The position numbers and the translations under genes are program-made. DNA of 64,000 nt from Emydura subglobosa (lineage: Eukaryota > Chordata > Testudines > Chelidae). Of this stretch, positions 33,545-46,439 are shown in pieces. The stretch is from contig ML679958.1 of NCBI GenBank assembly GCA_007922225.1, positions 54,330,838-54,394,837 of the forward strand, in the 5' to 3' direction. The notes under the pieces were generated by a model. That model was not told the DNA's origin. It made no database searches and was given only the letters and a program-made list of their open reading frames with translations. Position 1 is the first letter of the stretch. Every line of letters begins with the position of its first letter.

Positions 33545-35522
33545 TGCAACTAAATCACATTGTTGATTTCTTAAATTTGTTATCCACTATAAACCCCAGG
33601 TCTTTTTAAAAAATACTACTGCCTAGCCAGTTATTCCCTTTTTTTGTAGTTATTCCCCTTTTTTGTTGTTTTTTTTTTCCTTCCTAAATGTAGTACTTTG
33701 CACTTGTTTTTACAGAATTTCATCTGATTGATTTCAAACCAATTGTCCAATTTGTCAAGGTTGTTTTTAATTCTAATACTGTCCTCCAAAATGCTAATAA
33801 CTCCTCCTACCTTGGTGTCCTCTACAAATTTTATAAGCATACTCTCCACTCTATTACTAAGTCATTAATGCAAATATTGAATAGTAACAGATGGAGGACA
33901 GACCCCTGCAGAACCTCTCTAGATATGTCCCCACATTTATATAGCAAACTGTTGATAACTACTCTTTGAGGGCAGTCATTCAACCAGTTTTGCACCCACT
34001 TTATAGTAATTTCATCTAGAACACATTTCCCTAGTTTTCTTATGAACATGTCACATGGGATTATGTCAAAAGCCTTACTTAAATCAAGATGTATCATATT
34101 TTACAGCTTCTCCTCATATACTAGGCCAGTAACTCTGTCAAAGAAGGAAATCAGGTTTGTGAGGCATGATTTGTTCTCGGCAAATATTATGTATTACTTA
34201 TAACTTGTAATCCTGTAAGTGCTTACAAAATGATTGTTTAATAATTTGTACCAGTATCAAAGTTAGGCTGACCAGTCAGCCGCTCTCTTTTTTCCACATT
34301 TTAGAGATAGGTACTATGTTTACCCTTCCCTGATCCTCTCGGATCTTACCTGTCCTCCAAGAGCTCACAAAGATAAATACTAACAGGTCTGAGATTTCTT
34401 CAGCTAGTTACTTGAGTATGCTAGAATGAATTTCATTAGGCCCAGCCAACTTGAATACATCTAATTTATCTAAATATTTTTAACTTTTTCTTTCCCTATT
34501 TTATCTTGTGTTCTTTCCCCCTTGTTATTAAAATTAATTGTGTTAAATATCTAGTCAGATTATACCGTTTTAATGAAAACTGAAGCAAAATAGGTTTAAA
34601 ACACCTAAACCTCAGTCTCCTTAAAGTTGTTTGTTATTAGCTCTCCTTCCCCATTAAGTAGAAGACCTACCCTTTCATTCATCTCTCTCTTGCACCTAAT
34701 ATATTTATAGGACCTTTTCTTATTGTGTCTTAAGTCCCTTACTAGGTCTAATTCAGTTTGTGCCTTAGCCTGTCTGATTTTGTCTCTACAGGCTATTCTT
34801 TCATACTCCTCCTTAGCAATTTGTCCATGTTTCCACTTTCTGTAGATTCCTTTTTCACTTTCAGGTCACTAAAGAACTCCTTATGGAGCTATCTTGGCCT
34901 CTTACTATTCTTCCTATCTTTCCTTCACATCAAGATAGTTTGCTCTTGTGCCTTTAATATTGTTTCTCTGAGAAACTGCCTGCTTTCCTGAACTCCTCTT
35001 TCCTTTAGATTTTTTTCCTCCTGGGACTGTATCTACCACAACTCTGAGTTTGTTAAAGTCTGCTTTTTTGAAGTCCATTGTCATTCTTCTGCTTCCCTCA
35101 CTCTTTCCTTTCCTTAGATTCATGAAATCTATCATTTCATGATCAATTTCACCCATATTGCCTTCTACCTTCAGGTCTGTAACCAATTCCCTTCTGTTAG
35201 TCAGAATTAAGTCATCCCCCTGATGATTTCCTCTATCTTCAAAAACAGAAAAGCATATCCCCAATACATTCCAAAAACTTACAGGACATGTTGTGTTTTA
35301 CTGTATTACTTTTCCAATAGATGTCTCGGTAGTTTAAGTCCCCCCATTACTACCACGTCTGTGTTTTAGATACTTCTCTTATTTGTTTTAAAAATGCCTC
35401 ATCCATTCCCTTCTCCTAATTTGGGATTCTATAATAGACCCCTGGCATGATATTGCCCCTGCTTTTTCCCCTTTTATCTTCACCTAGAGACTTTCAACTG
35501 ATCTGCTTCTCACCTCCTTCCT
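33545..35522 (-). mobile_element. CR1 LINE ORF2 remnant (endonuclease to RT thumb)
   Basis: Read on the minus strand, 35400-35300 covers the endonuclease block with a GDFN-like motif now decayed. Then come the endonuclease end ([33 protein letters not shown]; about 35230-35030), the RT fingers (HLDLSKAFDIIPCD and VQNWLNDCPQRVVI; 34090-33960), QGSV and INDL (33890-33850), the active site F-A-D-D-T changed to FVEDT (33825), and the thumb with KVLHLGRK near 33680. The 3' UTR is absent. Several stops and indels separate the blocks, so it is dead. At about 2 kb it is one of the two longest CR1 copies here. Confidence 0.85.
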
Positions 35523-35527
35523 CATCT

Positions 35528-35965
35528 TGTGAAGGGGTGTATAAACCCTAGAACTGGAAGGGTTAAAGAGAAACTCTGGGCCCAGATGACCCCACCCATC
35601 TGAAGCTGCAGTGCATGCCCCAGTTGAAGATGGAGCTTAAAAGAAAGCCATACAGCTCAGAAGGGAGCTGACATGGCAGGAAGAAGGACCTGCTCCCCTG
35701 AAGAGGAGTTTTGCAGAAGCCTTCTCTTGGAGAAGAGGAACCTACCTGCTGGGCCTAGACAGACAGAAGGTTCAGTTAGTACCTTTTCCAATTTCTTTTT
35801 CACAACAGACTGCAAAACATAGACAATAGAGTGGGGGGAAGGAAGTTGCCCAGGGAGGGCAGCCCTAAGGTGCTCCCGGGTGCTGGATCTTTGGTAACCC
35901 TTACCAGGGCCTGGGCCAGATCCCACTGGAGTAGGAGGATCCAGGATCCCCTACCAAGGCTTCCT
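35528..35965 (+). mobile_element. LTR-like fragment
   Basis: It begins TGTGAAGGGGTGTATAAACC directly next to the CR1 copy and continues with a GC-rich tract (AACTGGAAGGGTTAAAGAG, AGGAAGAAGGACCTGCTCCC, TACCAAGGCTTCC). Start, composition and content resemble turtle endogenous-retrovirus LTRs. No clear end, poly(A) signal or duplication was found. Confidence 0.4.
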
Positions 35966-38849
35966 CTGAATTAAGATGTGCATAACTCCCTAACCATTAG
36001 GTGATGCTTCCAATGAGCACCAACCATCACAGATCTTAGAAGTACAGTATATATATTTTTATGTATAATGAAGCACCTTCTCCTTCTTGCCATGCCTATC
36101 CTTACTGAACGAGCTATACCCTTTACATCAATATTCCAGTCATGACATTTTTGTCTACTTTTGTTTAGGTGGCTTTAATTATCTCTCCTGTTGTCAGCAA
36201 CAACTGTGAGTCTATTTGTGAGTCTACAGAGTCTATTTGCCCTCATTTTAAATATGTACATAACAAGATTTATCAAATGGCACCCTGGGATAAATTTCCT
36301 CTTAAAATGCTTGTATCTACCAATTACCCCTCAGTTTGAAAAAAAAGCTCTAATAAAGAGTCCTCGAGACATATGAAAGGGCTTCAAAGTCAATATTTCC
36401 AAAAACTTTAGAGATCATGGCACATAATTTATGTATGAGAATTAGCTGAGATATGTTTTTATTAATTTAATGCTGTCAGTGGAATAAGCTAACACACAGA
36501 AATCATCTTAAATATAATTACTGCATATAACCATAAATAGTATTAATGTGAAGTATGTTCTCCATGAGATAATTGGCTGTTCTGGCAAGAACATATTAAA
36601 AATGAAAAAAAAAAAAAAGATGGAAGCTATACAATATTAATTTTAATAAGAAAAACTATCATGAGAGATAGGCAGCTGAAGAATTTTTAAAAAATGAATC
36701 AAAGCACCTGGATGTGTTTCATGTACAAAATTAATTGCTATCTTAAATTAGCAGAATGACATTAACATTAAGGGACCATTAATATCATTCATAATTATTC
36801 ATTATCTTTAAGTTATACCATATGTCATTTCATTGGCATACTGTATTTATTATTATAGGTTAGTTTTTTCAAAACTTTAATTGTGGATATGAAGCATACC
36901 AAAAGCCTAAAGTACATTTTGGCAGTAAGACAAACTATGGATAGATATTTCCAGATAAAGAACTTGTATACAGTTTACGTAACATGGAGGATGGAATATT
37001 CTACATAGAAATTTGGCTTAACCGGAATTAACCATCAGAGACATACAGAAAGATATAACAGCAAACAGGATAGATGAAGGTAAATGGAAAGGTTGTAGCA
37101 ACAAGAACACTTCTCCAAGTTTCCTTACAATAGCTAGAGGTCTTAAACACACATTCCTCATTATGGACTAACTGATCAGGACCACTTGCTTCTCCCTGTT
37201 TGATGACTCCTTTTAACTGTTTGGCTTATTGTCAATAGTTGTGCCTGTGACCTTCCATGGGTGATTTTTAGACTTTTTTCATAATGTTGAAAGGTTAATT
37301 GCTGTGCATACTAGGCTTTATGTTTCCCTTCTGTTCCTCCTATAGCTGGTGGGCTCCAACCCAAAAGTTTTGTTGTTTGGCTGTCTGATTTTTAGTTCTG
37401 TACCAGTTGCTGTTAAAATAAGATATATATTGTGAGTCAGATTCTCAGCTACTGTACACTGGCATAGCTCCATTCCCTTTTATGGAACGGCACTGGTTTA
37501 CACCGTTATGTACAGTTATTCTGTATATTCCCACATAAATAATGTATCGATATCTGCTGACAAAAGCAAAACTGGCCGGTTTAAAACCATCCTATTACTT
37601 GATAAAATTACAGTAATTATGCAGACATTATGAAGAGCATAGACAGGATTAAATAACACATGCAGGCTCTAGATGACATGTACATGCAAATAAACTAGAT
37701 GGGTCTTGTGACTGGTGCATTTTTTCTCCTTTTATTTCCAAGTTCTTCCATCATTATGGAGACTTTTCATGCTGTAACAGAATTAAGATTCCGAACATCA
37801 GTGGTAAAGCCTAGGATTCAGACATAGTTCTTGAAGGGCATAGTAAGTTATATCTGTTGAGCTATCCTACATTGTTCTTTGTCGTGAAATTTTAATTTCA
37901 AATCTCCTTTTATTAGATGTTTCTTTGGCTGCTTTAGGCCAAAAATGTCTGTTTGTTTATTCCTTACAGGAGCATATAAAACTTAAGAATGTTTCCAAAA
38001 CCATCTGAGGATCTTTTTCATTCCTAGAATATCAAGTATGTCCCTGGGGGTCAACATTGTACTGAGGATTGCTTGAAATCTGTCCTTTTTATCAGTTCAC
38101 TTCTATAAACGAGACATTGACCCACAAAAAGTTTCTATCATTCATTTTTTCAATTAAAAATAAATCCATGGATTCTAATTTGGCACAAGAGTCCCTTACT
38201 CTTTCTTTGTGAAGACATAAATGATACAAATACATGAAAGCATTTATTTATTTTATTTATTTCAATTAATAAAAATATAACAAAGTGCCTATATCAGGTC
38301 CTACTCATCTTTGACAGCCCTGTAAAAGCATTAATCACTTAGAGATAGATTGAGACTCTATACTGCAATGCCTTAGAGAAAGGTGTTCCAGGAGAAGCTC
38401 CTGGAAGGCACAGTACCTCAGGCAATTACAGGTCCTCCTCTGCTCCCTTCTTGCTCTAGTTGAGGAATAAGACATTAGATCCCTCTGCAGTTTAGCTGTA
38501 ATCTTTCTATTAACCAGCTCCGTTAGCTGTTTAGCAGTGGGGATGGAAGCCATGGGTCTAACTTGTTGTTGCCCACTTGCTCTCTGATAAGAGTTTTTGG
38601 TCTGTAGCCTCTGTTCTCTGCACTCCTAAGAGGCAATCAGGATACATTCTACATGGCCTCTCATGGGTGAGGGGTAGATTTACTCTCCCCTTATCCCCTT
38701 GTATGTCCCCCAGAACCCAGAGAACTGTATTTCCTTTGTAGACAAACTCAGCAATAAATCCCATCATAAATGAGAAATCACAAGCCAAACCTATGTAATA
38801 AAATAAATAATTCAGAATTACCCCTATCCTCCCTATATATCATCCACAG
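35966..38849. other. Single-copy AT-rich DNA; candidate conserved block inside
   Basis: No gene seen. 36380-36880 is long single-copy AT-rich sequence with many TAATTA/ATTAAT-type words and no transposon signature. A palindromic relic lies at 37436-37512. Confidence 0.45.
37436..37512. repeat. Palindromic MITE relic
   Basis: It reads CAGATTCTCAGCTACTGTAC, TGGCATAGCTCCATTCC, ATGGAACGGCACTGGTTTAC. The right half is a diverged inverted copy of the left, as in 19192-19275. Confidence 0.45.
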
Positions 38850-39055
38850 GAGATGCAGGGGATCGAGTACTGGTTTGGGAATCAGGAGGTGTCGGTTGTT
38901 GCTTGGGTCTGTCACTGTCATATAGGGTAAACTTGGGCAAGCCAGTTCACCCCAGGTGTCTCATTTTCCCCATTTGTAAAATGGGGGTAATGATACTGAA
39001 CCACCTTTGGCAAGTGCCTAGAGATAATGCAGATGTTAACATTTCGGTATTATTA
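38850..39055 (+). mobile_element. MIR-type CORE-SINE
   Basis: The order GAGTACTGGTTTGGGAATCA, GGAGGTGTCGGTT, CTTGGGCAAGCCAGTTCACC, TCATTTTCCCCATTTGTAAA, ATGGGGGTAATGATACTGA is that of MIR: tRNA-related head, CORE region and LINE2-derived tail. It is remarkably well kept for an ancient SINE. It has no function as a gene. Confidence 0.85.
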
Positions 39056-40054
39056 ACATTCTATCAAACTACAGTGATTTACACCAGTTATGATTCTGGT
39101 CCCAGTAAAGAGATAAGCATCATGCCTTGAAAAATCAATGGATTTGGACTGTTTCAAGTGAGGGCAAGGAAGAGGGGTATGAAAAGAGGTTGGTTGAAAA
39201 GCGGAGACCACCTCATAGAGTATCTCCCCCCTTTTAAAACATCATTGACTAAGCAGAAATTTGTCACTGATGGTTTGTCTCTCCAGACAATTGCTGTTGC
39301 AGCCTAGTACTATGTGCTTTCCCTCCTTCCACATGCCATGCCAGTATCCTCTTCATACATCAACAGATTCCCTGCAACTTCCATCTCAGCATCATTTTTT
39401 GTCTCTATATATTTTTTACTTATAGTTGTAATTTGCTTTAGTTTGTGGTATTGACAATATCTTCTTAGGTATAAAATGTCTTTTCTTCTGTGATGGTACC
39501 CCAGTGCCAGTTCCCCACCACAAGCCACCAGAGGCTCCTCTTATTAAACAACAACAACAAACACCCAAACCCTCCTTCTCAGAGAGCTTTTATTTGCTAG
39601 CATTTGATCACTTCAAAGCAAAGGTATTCAGATTTGAATGCCAGGAATAAGCCGACCTCGCCAACTGAGAGCCTTGGAAGGGCTGCCTGTAGTGATTGTA
39701 GGTAGAACGGCCACACAGGACTGCTAGTGCAACCCTTATGTTCTGATGATGTCCATGCTACCTTGAGAAGGTTGGGCAGAATAGGGGCTGCAGATTGGAG
39801 AGCGGGGGCACATGGGAGCCATGTTTATATTCTGATAAAGGCTCTTCTGTTAACCCATGTGATAACAGGAATTTTAGAATCTTACATAAAGTGGATGAAT
39901 AAGGTCTGCTGACTCATTATGACAGGAACAGCAGGAGCAATGGGAGTGATCCTCTGTTCCAGAGGAAACTCAGGACAATGTAACCACTGTTTGATAACTG
40001 ATATTCTCTCATTGTTTTCTTTCTGCTCCTTTTGTCTGTTTGTTGTATTCACCA
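39056..40054. other. Single-copy DNA, no gene seen
   Basis: No coding or repeat family signature. A short AAC run lies at 39549-39561. Confidence 0.45.
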
Positions 40055-40170
40055 GTTGTCTTTTGTCTTATTTTAAGTTCTTCAGAACAGGGACCATATT
40101 TTTGTTCTGTTTTTGTACATACCTTGCATAACTGCCCCCCCTCCCCCCCCGATACAGCAACACAAATTAA
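40055..40170 (+). repeat. Ancient SINE/LINE-tail repeat, copy 3
   Basis: TCTTATTTTAAGTTCTTCAG, AACAGGGACCATATTTTTGT, TCTGTTTTTGTACATACCTTG match the upstream part of the cassette at 3155-3325. It is followed by a C-rich run and an AATAATAATAAA tail. Confidence 0.55.
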
Positions 40171-40789
40171 TAATAATAAATAGGAAGTCCAGCAAAAACA
40201 CAAGAATAGTCAGGCTTGTAGAAAAACTCTAGATTGAGGTTTATGTTCAGTTGTTGCTGTTTAGGTTTCCATTAAAGCCAAACACCAAGAAAGGGGTAAA
40301 TTTAACCTTACAAATCCTGTGTACCTGTCACCTGCTCATGCAGCCTTTATGGAAAAGTTTGATAGAACTTTGGTTTGGATTATTCTATAGAGTTCTCATT
40401 TCTACAGAATATATTGTGCTTAGAAAGAAACACATTAAAAACTAATAAAATATACAGTTTTAATTTCTGTGGACAATCTAATCCCTATTAAATTTAATAG
40501 GAGTTTTGCATATGGGCAGATGCTGTGTCCCCGATATACCACACAACTGGTGTAGATGGGCAGCAACTACCATTTCAGGCCCAAAGAAGCAGGTAATGAA
40601 GAGGAATTGTATACTTATGTCTGTGATTAGTAAAGTAATCTGAAAAATTATCAGAGACAAAAGTAGCTTTGTCTAGAGGGTAGTTGTTCTATTCCAGTGA
40701 TTTTTTTTCAAGTAGTCACTAGAGTCTTATACAGACAGGAAAAACTTTGGGTAGCAGCAGTTACAGGGAATCACGCTTGTGTAAACAAC
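40171..40789. other. Single-copy DNA, no gene seen
   Basis: Nothing recognised. Confidence 0.45.
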
Positions 40790-41130
40790 TGAATTTTTTT
40801 TTTTTTTTGGTTCAGTTGCTGAACTAAAATTGTTGAAGAAAATTAGTTTTGTGTTGAACAAAAGATTTTAATGTGAAACAAAACTTTTTTTTCATTGTCA
40901 AGGTTCTATTAACCTTTTAAAAATACACTTGAGGTAAAATATGAAACAAAAAATCATTTTGAATTGAAAAATTGCACCCTCTCATTACGAAAATGTCAAA
41001 ATAAATCTCTTCTTTTTTTCTCCATTTTTTTTCTCTCTTTTGGGGTTTTTGTTTTGTTTTTTCGAACTGAAACAATTTGGTGAATTTATCATGAAATGTT
41101 TTGGAAAAAGTTTGGGTGAAAAATTTCAAC
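40790..41130. repeat. AT-rich interspersed repeat ('GAAAATTTCA' type)
   Basis: T-rich and A-rich words such as TTCAGTTGCTGAACTAAAAT, CATTTTGAATTGAAAAATTG and GGTGAAAAATTTCAAC alternate in both orientations. A similar block is at 56520-56765. This resembles an AT-rich palindromic repeat I know from sauropsids; the class is unknown. Confidence 0.4.
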
Positions 41131-42895
41131 TAGCATTATTAGTGGATATTTTTGGGAAGTTAATGTGGTAAGGGGAGAATAGTTTGCAGGAGTGGATTCT
41201 TACTCTAGGTAAATTCCAGTCAACACAGTTATCTCGTCTGAGTTCAAACAAAGCTGTTGAAAGTTTACAGACAGATATTTAGACCTTTCTGAATGTGTTA
41301 CAATATGATGACTCCTTGAAAAGGATGACTCCTCTGTACCCAGCATACAAAATTTCAAGGATCTGGTCAAAGAGATATCTGTAGGTTCTGAGAGTGCACA
41401 GAGTCAGACATCTATGCAATAACTATAGAAGAGGAGCACAGCCACAGAGCTTTCAACTATCTCAGTGTGGAGGGAAAGTGTTCTTACAACATTAATATCT
41501 GGCTTACAAAGCAGTACTCCATATTTGAATGTTATNNNNNNNNNNCTGGAGCATGATTTGCCGGGACGACAAATTCTCGACTGGGGGGAGGACCATGAAT
41601 TAAAAGTTATAGGCAGCTGTAAACTCCATTTAGAAGATCTTATAACATCATAAATGATGACTGAATCTTGAACAATGCTCTCAATTCATCTGAAGCCTCA
41701 GTTGTAATTAAAGCCCCCTTTTGATTCAGGAGCTTTTGAGCTATTTTATAATAGTGATAAAAATATTTTCTCTTTCCCATAGTTTCAAACATTTCTTTTA
41801 TCCTCATCTGCATTTATATCTTCCTTTTCTTTTATCGTGAGTGACTCTTCTGTAAAGAGCCACTGGACATTAGATGGGCCAAGTGCAATTAGTTGATTTT
41901 GATCATTGATTGAAGTCAATTGCATTCATATAATTATCATCTAAATTACTTTTTTAAACTGTTATGCACTTTGACTGCTTAAAAGCACAATTATTTCTTT
42001 ATTTTTTTGGCTTTACTTTCCATTGCTTTGAATAGTTTTTCAGATGACCAACAATAATATTTTTGTTACCAATTTTGTTCAGTTCCATTTGGCCAGAACT
42101 GATTTTTCTTCTACATTTCTCACTGAGCTGGGTTTATATTGGCCCTTTTTGTTTGCTTCCTTCATTTTGTGCCAACATCAGTGGAGAAAATGTGCACAAT
42201 ATAGAAAGGTCTCCATGGGTAAAAGAGTTAAGCTGGTGAGAATTCCACAGGAATCAGACTAAGAGATATATAGCCAGTACTGAAAAGCCAGCAGGAGGAT
42301 CTAACACTGATTGTTTCAGTTGCTTAATAATTCTTCAAAATCCTATCTCTCAAATAAAACTTGATTGCACAAATCTTTATGTTGTGCAGACATGACACAT
42401 TCTCAGACATGACTGAAGGGAAATTGTATTTAAATTCAAACAAATTTAACATTATGCCTTTAGGTGTGAAAGAGAAGGGACTGAGTTCAGAACTTCTAGA
42501 TATAACAGTCACAATGTTGTAGTGGCAGAGCTCAAAGACCTCCCTCTCTTAGCTCAATGGCCGCAACAGACTCATAAACCATTTTGTGATCCAGTCACTA
42601 AAGGGGGAAAAAGCATAGTTTTCACAAAAATTTGAAGATTTTTTCTCCATTATTCACCCAGTTTTACCAGTAGATCTCAGCTGCGGATCTCAGGATCTGT
42701 GAAATTTGGAAATAAAACATGGGTCTGGATTTCTAACACTCTCGTCAAAAGTTTTGGTGGGTTCTGTACTTAGGTTTCCAGTTCAGTCATACCTTTACAG
42801 CAGACCTATAGGTAGATGGACATGCACACACATGATGATTTGGAGAATCTGTCTGTAGATGAATTCTGCAAGAGATTATGATCTCTCTGTATGTA
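41131..42895. other. Single-copy DNA containing an assembly gap
   Basis: No gene seen. Ten Ns at 41536-41545 mark a gap that is not inside a tandem repeat; the right flank (41546-41600) is locally GC-richer. Confidence 0.5.
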
Positions 42896-43848
42896 TGTTA
42901 CCAAACTGCAACTCCATTTTGAATATGCAGCCTTGTTAGTCTTTTCTGTTGTCTGTTTGCCTCCATGCTGGACTGAGATTCCAAAGGCTGGTGATAAAGG
43001 GATAAAAAAGGAAGGTCATTGACTTAAAAAGCTCTACCATTGAAATGAAATAACTCCAAACAATATACTGGTCCCAATCAGGGTAACTGGTTTATCATGG
43101 GAGAGGTTGCCTGGTAACAAAATCAGCTGTTAGGAGCCTCAGGTCACCTGAGGAGGCTGAATAGGATGTCACCTGACAGAAGGATTCAGCGGTTAAAAAG
43201 GGAAGAAGCAATTCTTTATATTCTCTCTTTGGCTGTTTTTAACAAGCTCCAGCTAAGAGGAACAGCATGCAGAAGCCTGATGAATCAGGAGAACCTTGCC
43301 TTCCTGAATAAAGATTCCCTCCCCCCCCCCCACCCAAGGACTGCACAGGGAAGGGTGAGCTAGTGCGAGGCATTGAGTTTAGGATGTTTATGGTGTTCTA
43401 TATAACTCTATATGTATGGTTCAACATGCATTCTCTTGGCTTTATCTGTTAAGTTAAAGAGACACTGGTGTTAGAATCCTCTGCAGTGTGTTACATGCCA
43501 CACCTATCATGTGGCCTCTTGAAAAAGCTGAACTGTAGCCCAGGAGACTCTCACAGTGGGGTGGAGTTCCAGGAGACAGTAGGTTTAAGCTATTGGGGGT
43601 ACCATGAAGTCAGCACTGGTTCTGGGGACCTCAGGAAGGTGGGCTGAGAGGCTCTGTTTTCATGAAGGGATAGCAGACTGACCATCAGTGCCCTGGAAAC
43701 ATGTCAGAGAAGCCAAAAGAGGAAACTAAGCTGAGCCTGCTGAATTCCAGGGAAGCTTAAAACAGTTGGGGACCCAGAAGCAGGATTGCCCTAGCAGCAT
43801 CATGGAGAGCTGCCAGCAGGGAGATCCCAGCTGGACCTGTGACAACAC
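42896..43848 (+). mobile_element. Solo LTR-like element, about 0.95 kb
   Basis: It starts TGTTACCAAACTGC and ends near TGTGACAACA, giving TG...CA borders. AATAAA occurs at 43308 (CCTGAATAAAGATTCC), with a TATA-like TTAAAAAGG about 110 bases before it. The second half is GC-rich, like U5/leader of other LTRs here. A poly-C run follows the poly(A) signal. No clear duplication or internal genes were found. It abuts an antisense CR1 tail. Confidence 0.5.
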
Positions 43849-43849
43849 A

Positions 43850-43905
43850 CATAGATCGAAACAGTTAGAGATGTAAGAGACCTACTAGGTCATCCTCCTG
43901 CGATT
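43850..43905 (-). mobile_element. CR1 3'-end scrap (antisense)
   Basis: GAGATGTAAGAGACCTACTA then GGTCATCCTCCTGCG matches the reverse complement of a CR1 3' UTR. It is very short. Confidence 0.55.
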
Positions 43906-44007
43906 ATACTCATGCATACACTCTCTCAAGTGAAATGGGCTGAAGCAGAACAGTGCACTATATAGATTCACCAAGTTACTTTATGAACAAATATATGTGC
44001 TGGCTTT

Positions 44008-44393
44008 AAATTTAAAACTGATAAAAGGAAATAGTTTGTTACACATGCATAATTAACATGGAGAACTCATTGCCACAAAATATCACTGAGTCCTTAAAGA
44101 TTATAGAATTTTAAAAAGGATTAAACATTTATATGGATAATGAGGACATCCACATTTACATTAGATGAGATAAAAGAAAGAGCTATAAACCCTCTTATTT
44201 TAGGGCATAAGCCAACAGTTAACTGATGGGATTAAGAAGAAACTTCCTCTGTGAGAAAGTTATTGCATAATTGTTCATTTCATCTTCCTTTTAAGCATCT
44301 GCTTGCTGGCCACTGACAGCCAATATACTGAATAAACCACTGGTTCAATCCAGTATCACAATTCCTGTTCTCCTATAGACTTTTATTAATTAG
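44008..44393 (+). mobile_element. CR1 LINE 3' end
   Basis: It reads from the ORF end region (ACACATGCATAATTAACATG, GAACTCATTGCCACAAAATA) through GGGCATAAGCCAACAGTTAA and GAAGAAACTTCCTC to the terminal TTCAATCCAGTATCACAATT then CCTGTTCTCCTATAG. This is a different CR1 3' subfamily from those at 57045 and 60890. Confidence 0.75.
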
Positions 44394-46194
44394 GATGAGT
44401 AAAGCTGGAAACTATGTGCTGGATAACAGTGTGGGAGAGAAACTGTGGGGAAATGAGGAGCCAAACAGCTCTAGAACTGCTTTATAAGGAATTCTTTTAA
44501 ATGTTCCTTCTTCAATAGAGAACTTTTCTGGTTGGGTGTTTCAGGAAATATTTAATGGGTGACTGGCACAGAAAAGAAATTATTGGCATGAACAAGTTAA
44601 TGACCAATTAAGTACAAAAACAAAAATAAATTACTTGCATTGGTACCTAATTTAAAACTGTGATTGTAATCCAGGTAATGGAGCTCGGTTGGAAGTGTTT
44701 TTAGCACTTCTCTAACAAAAAAGTCATTACTGACTGGCCTGCTGCTTCATATAATTGCTGTGATAAGCCACTGCAAATATAATTGGCTTTAGCTGAAAAA
44801 TATTTCATCATAAAGCAAGAACAACTCTCTCTTATAAATCTGCTTTGATTTATATATTTATAGCAACATAAGGAAGCTCATTAACACATTTAGTTTGCAG
44901 ATATCTTTAAGCAAGAATGTGCAATGAAATACTGGAAGTATCTTTAAGAAACACTATCCCCTTTCCCTAAATTATGTTCCTTGTGGACACATAAATTACT
45001 TACATATACAGAGTGAGTCTGTTACAGTATAAAGGGACTTTAAGACCCTTTTCTCTGCCTTGAGGTCTTTTTGCAAGTTTTGTTATTAGAGATGAGCCTC
45101 AGAATCCTGCTGGCCTAATCAGGCTCTGATAAATTGTTTACAAAGGTCTGCAACATCATGGTCTGTTGGTTTGGTCATCATCTTCTTCTGGCTCATATAA
45201 AGTGGAATGTATTCTACAATTGGGCAAATATCTATCAAAAATGCTCATGAATATTCAATAGAATGTAAAAAAACTGAATTTGCTTCACCTATTTCATCCC
45301 AATTCTCATGCTTCCCAGGAATAGTCTAATAATTGAGTTTCTAGTGGGAATGTTCATAGAAACATCAAACTTTAAGTGACTATTAGAGAATGTGCATGGG
45401 AAACAAATGTTGAACTACTCATATTTGAACTAGATATTTAATTCTAAGAATTGTAATCACCCAATCACAGATAGAAAAGTACCATGTGAGCTGAGTGATG
45501 AATCAAAGCTAAGCAGCTTAATTTTGTATATTGACTGCTACAACATAGTATTTACAGCCAGACTATTATTTTAAACTCCAGGTCTCCATTGGGATATGCT
45601 AGAATTGGAACTATGCATAGTTACAAGGGCCTATGCTAGAAGGATTGTGATTTGATTCATATTTCTGGCATTTGAGATATGAGGTTCAGCTACCACACTT
45701 TCATTCTGGTGAAAACTTAAAAAACTACAGTTGTCAGTGACTGTCACTGCACTACATTTATTTGCAGTTACTTGGCTTCTGTTCCATCTCTTAAGACTCC
45801 CCACTACTGCAAACAGATTAAAAAAAGAAAATCACAGTTTAGGAAAGTGACATATCATACAGCATCACATTTTTGAAGTATGCTTTATTCCCTTATTGTA
45901 CATCTTCAGGTACTCTGACAGCAAAATTACTGTACCTTTATTTATTTTAAAAAATATTTTTCTCTGCCATAGCAGTTCTTTAAAGTATATGGAAGAAGTA
46001 TTCTTGGCTTATCATTCTTTGACACCATGTAACACTCTAATGTTGTTTAGCTGCAAAGGTTACTGTAAAACTTCAGGCATTATATGAACTTATAGAAATA
46101 GTTTTGCAGATCTGTTATTTCAATGTTAATGAATACTTCTGATTAAAAATTTTATAGCACTTTATACTAAGGCCTCATGAAATGTTTGTAATAA
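44394..46194. other. Single-copy DNA; candidate conserved block
   Basis: No gene seen. 44640-44940 is repeat-free and rich in ATAATTG/AATTGGCTTTAGC-type words, the look of a noncoding regulatory element, but nothing in one sequence can prove conservation. Confidence 0.4.
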
Positions 46195-46318
46195 CTTGAA
46201 AGTTAAGGCTGTCCTAGTAATTTAGGCCCCAATATTGTAAACACTTTGGAACATCTTTACCCTTTAAGCACATGAAATAGTCCCACTGACTTCAACGGTG
46301 TTTGGATCAGGCCACAAA
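46195..46318. repeat. Palindromic MITE relic ('AGTCCCACTGACTTCAACGG')
   Basis: It contains TAAGCACATGAAATAGTCCC then ACTGACTTCAACGG and GGATCAGGCCAC. This is half of the same palindrome as 4003-4092 and 28890-28975. Confidence 0.45.
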
Positions 46319-46439
46319 AAGGTGACTATCCAAAGTGTTGCCTTTCAGCACCAAAGATTTAAGATGGTCTTTTTGAGCAGATTCACTGGACTAAAATAGT
46401 CATTGCTCAGACAGGTGACTTTGGCCTATTGCCACAAAG

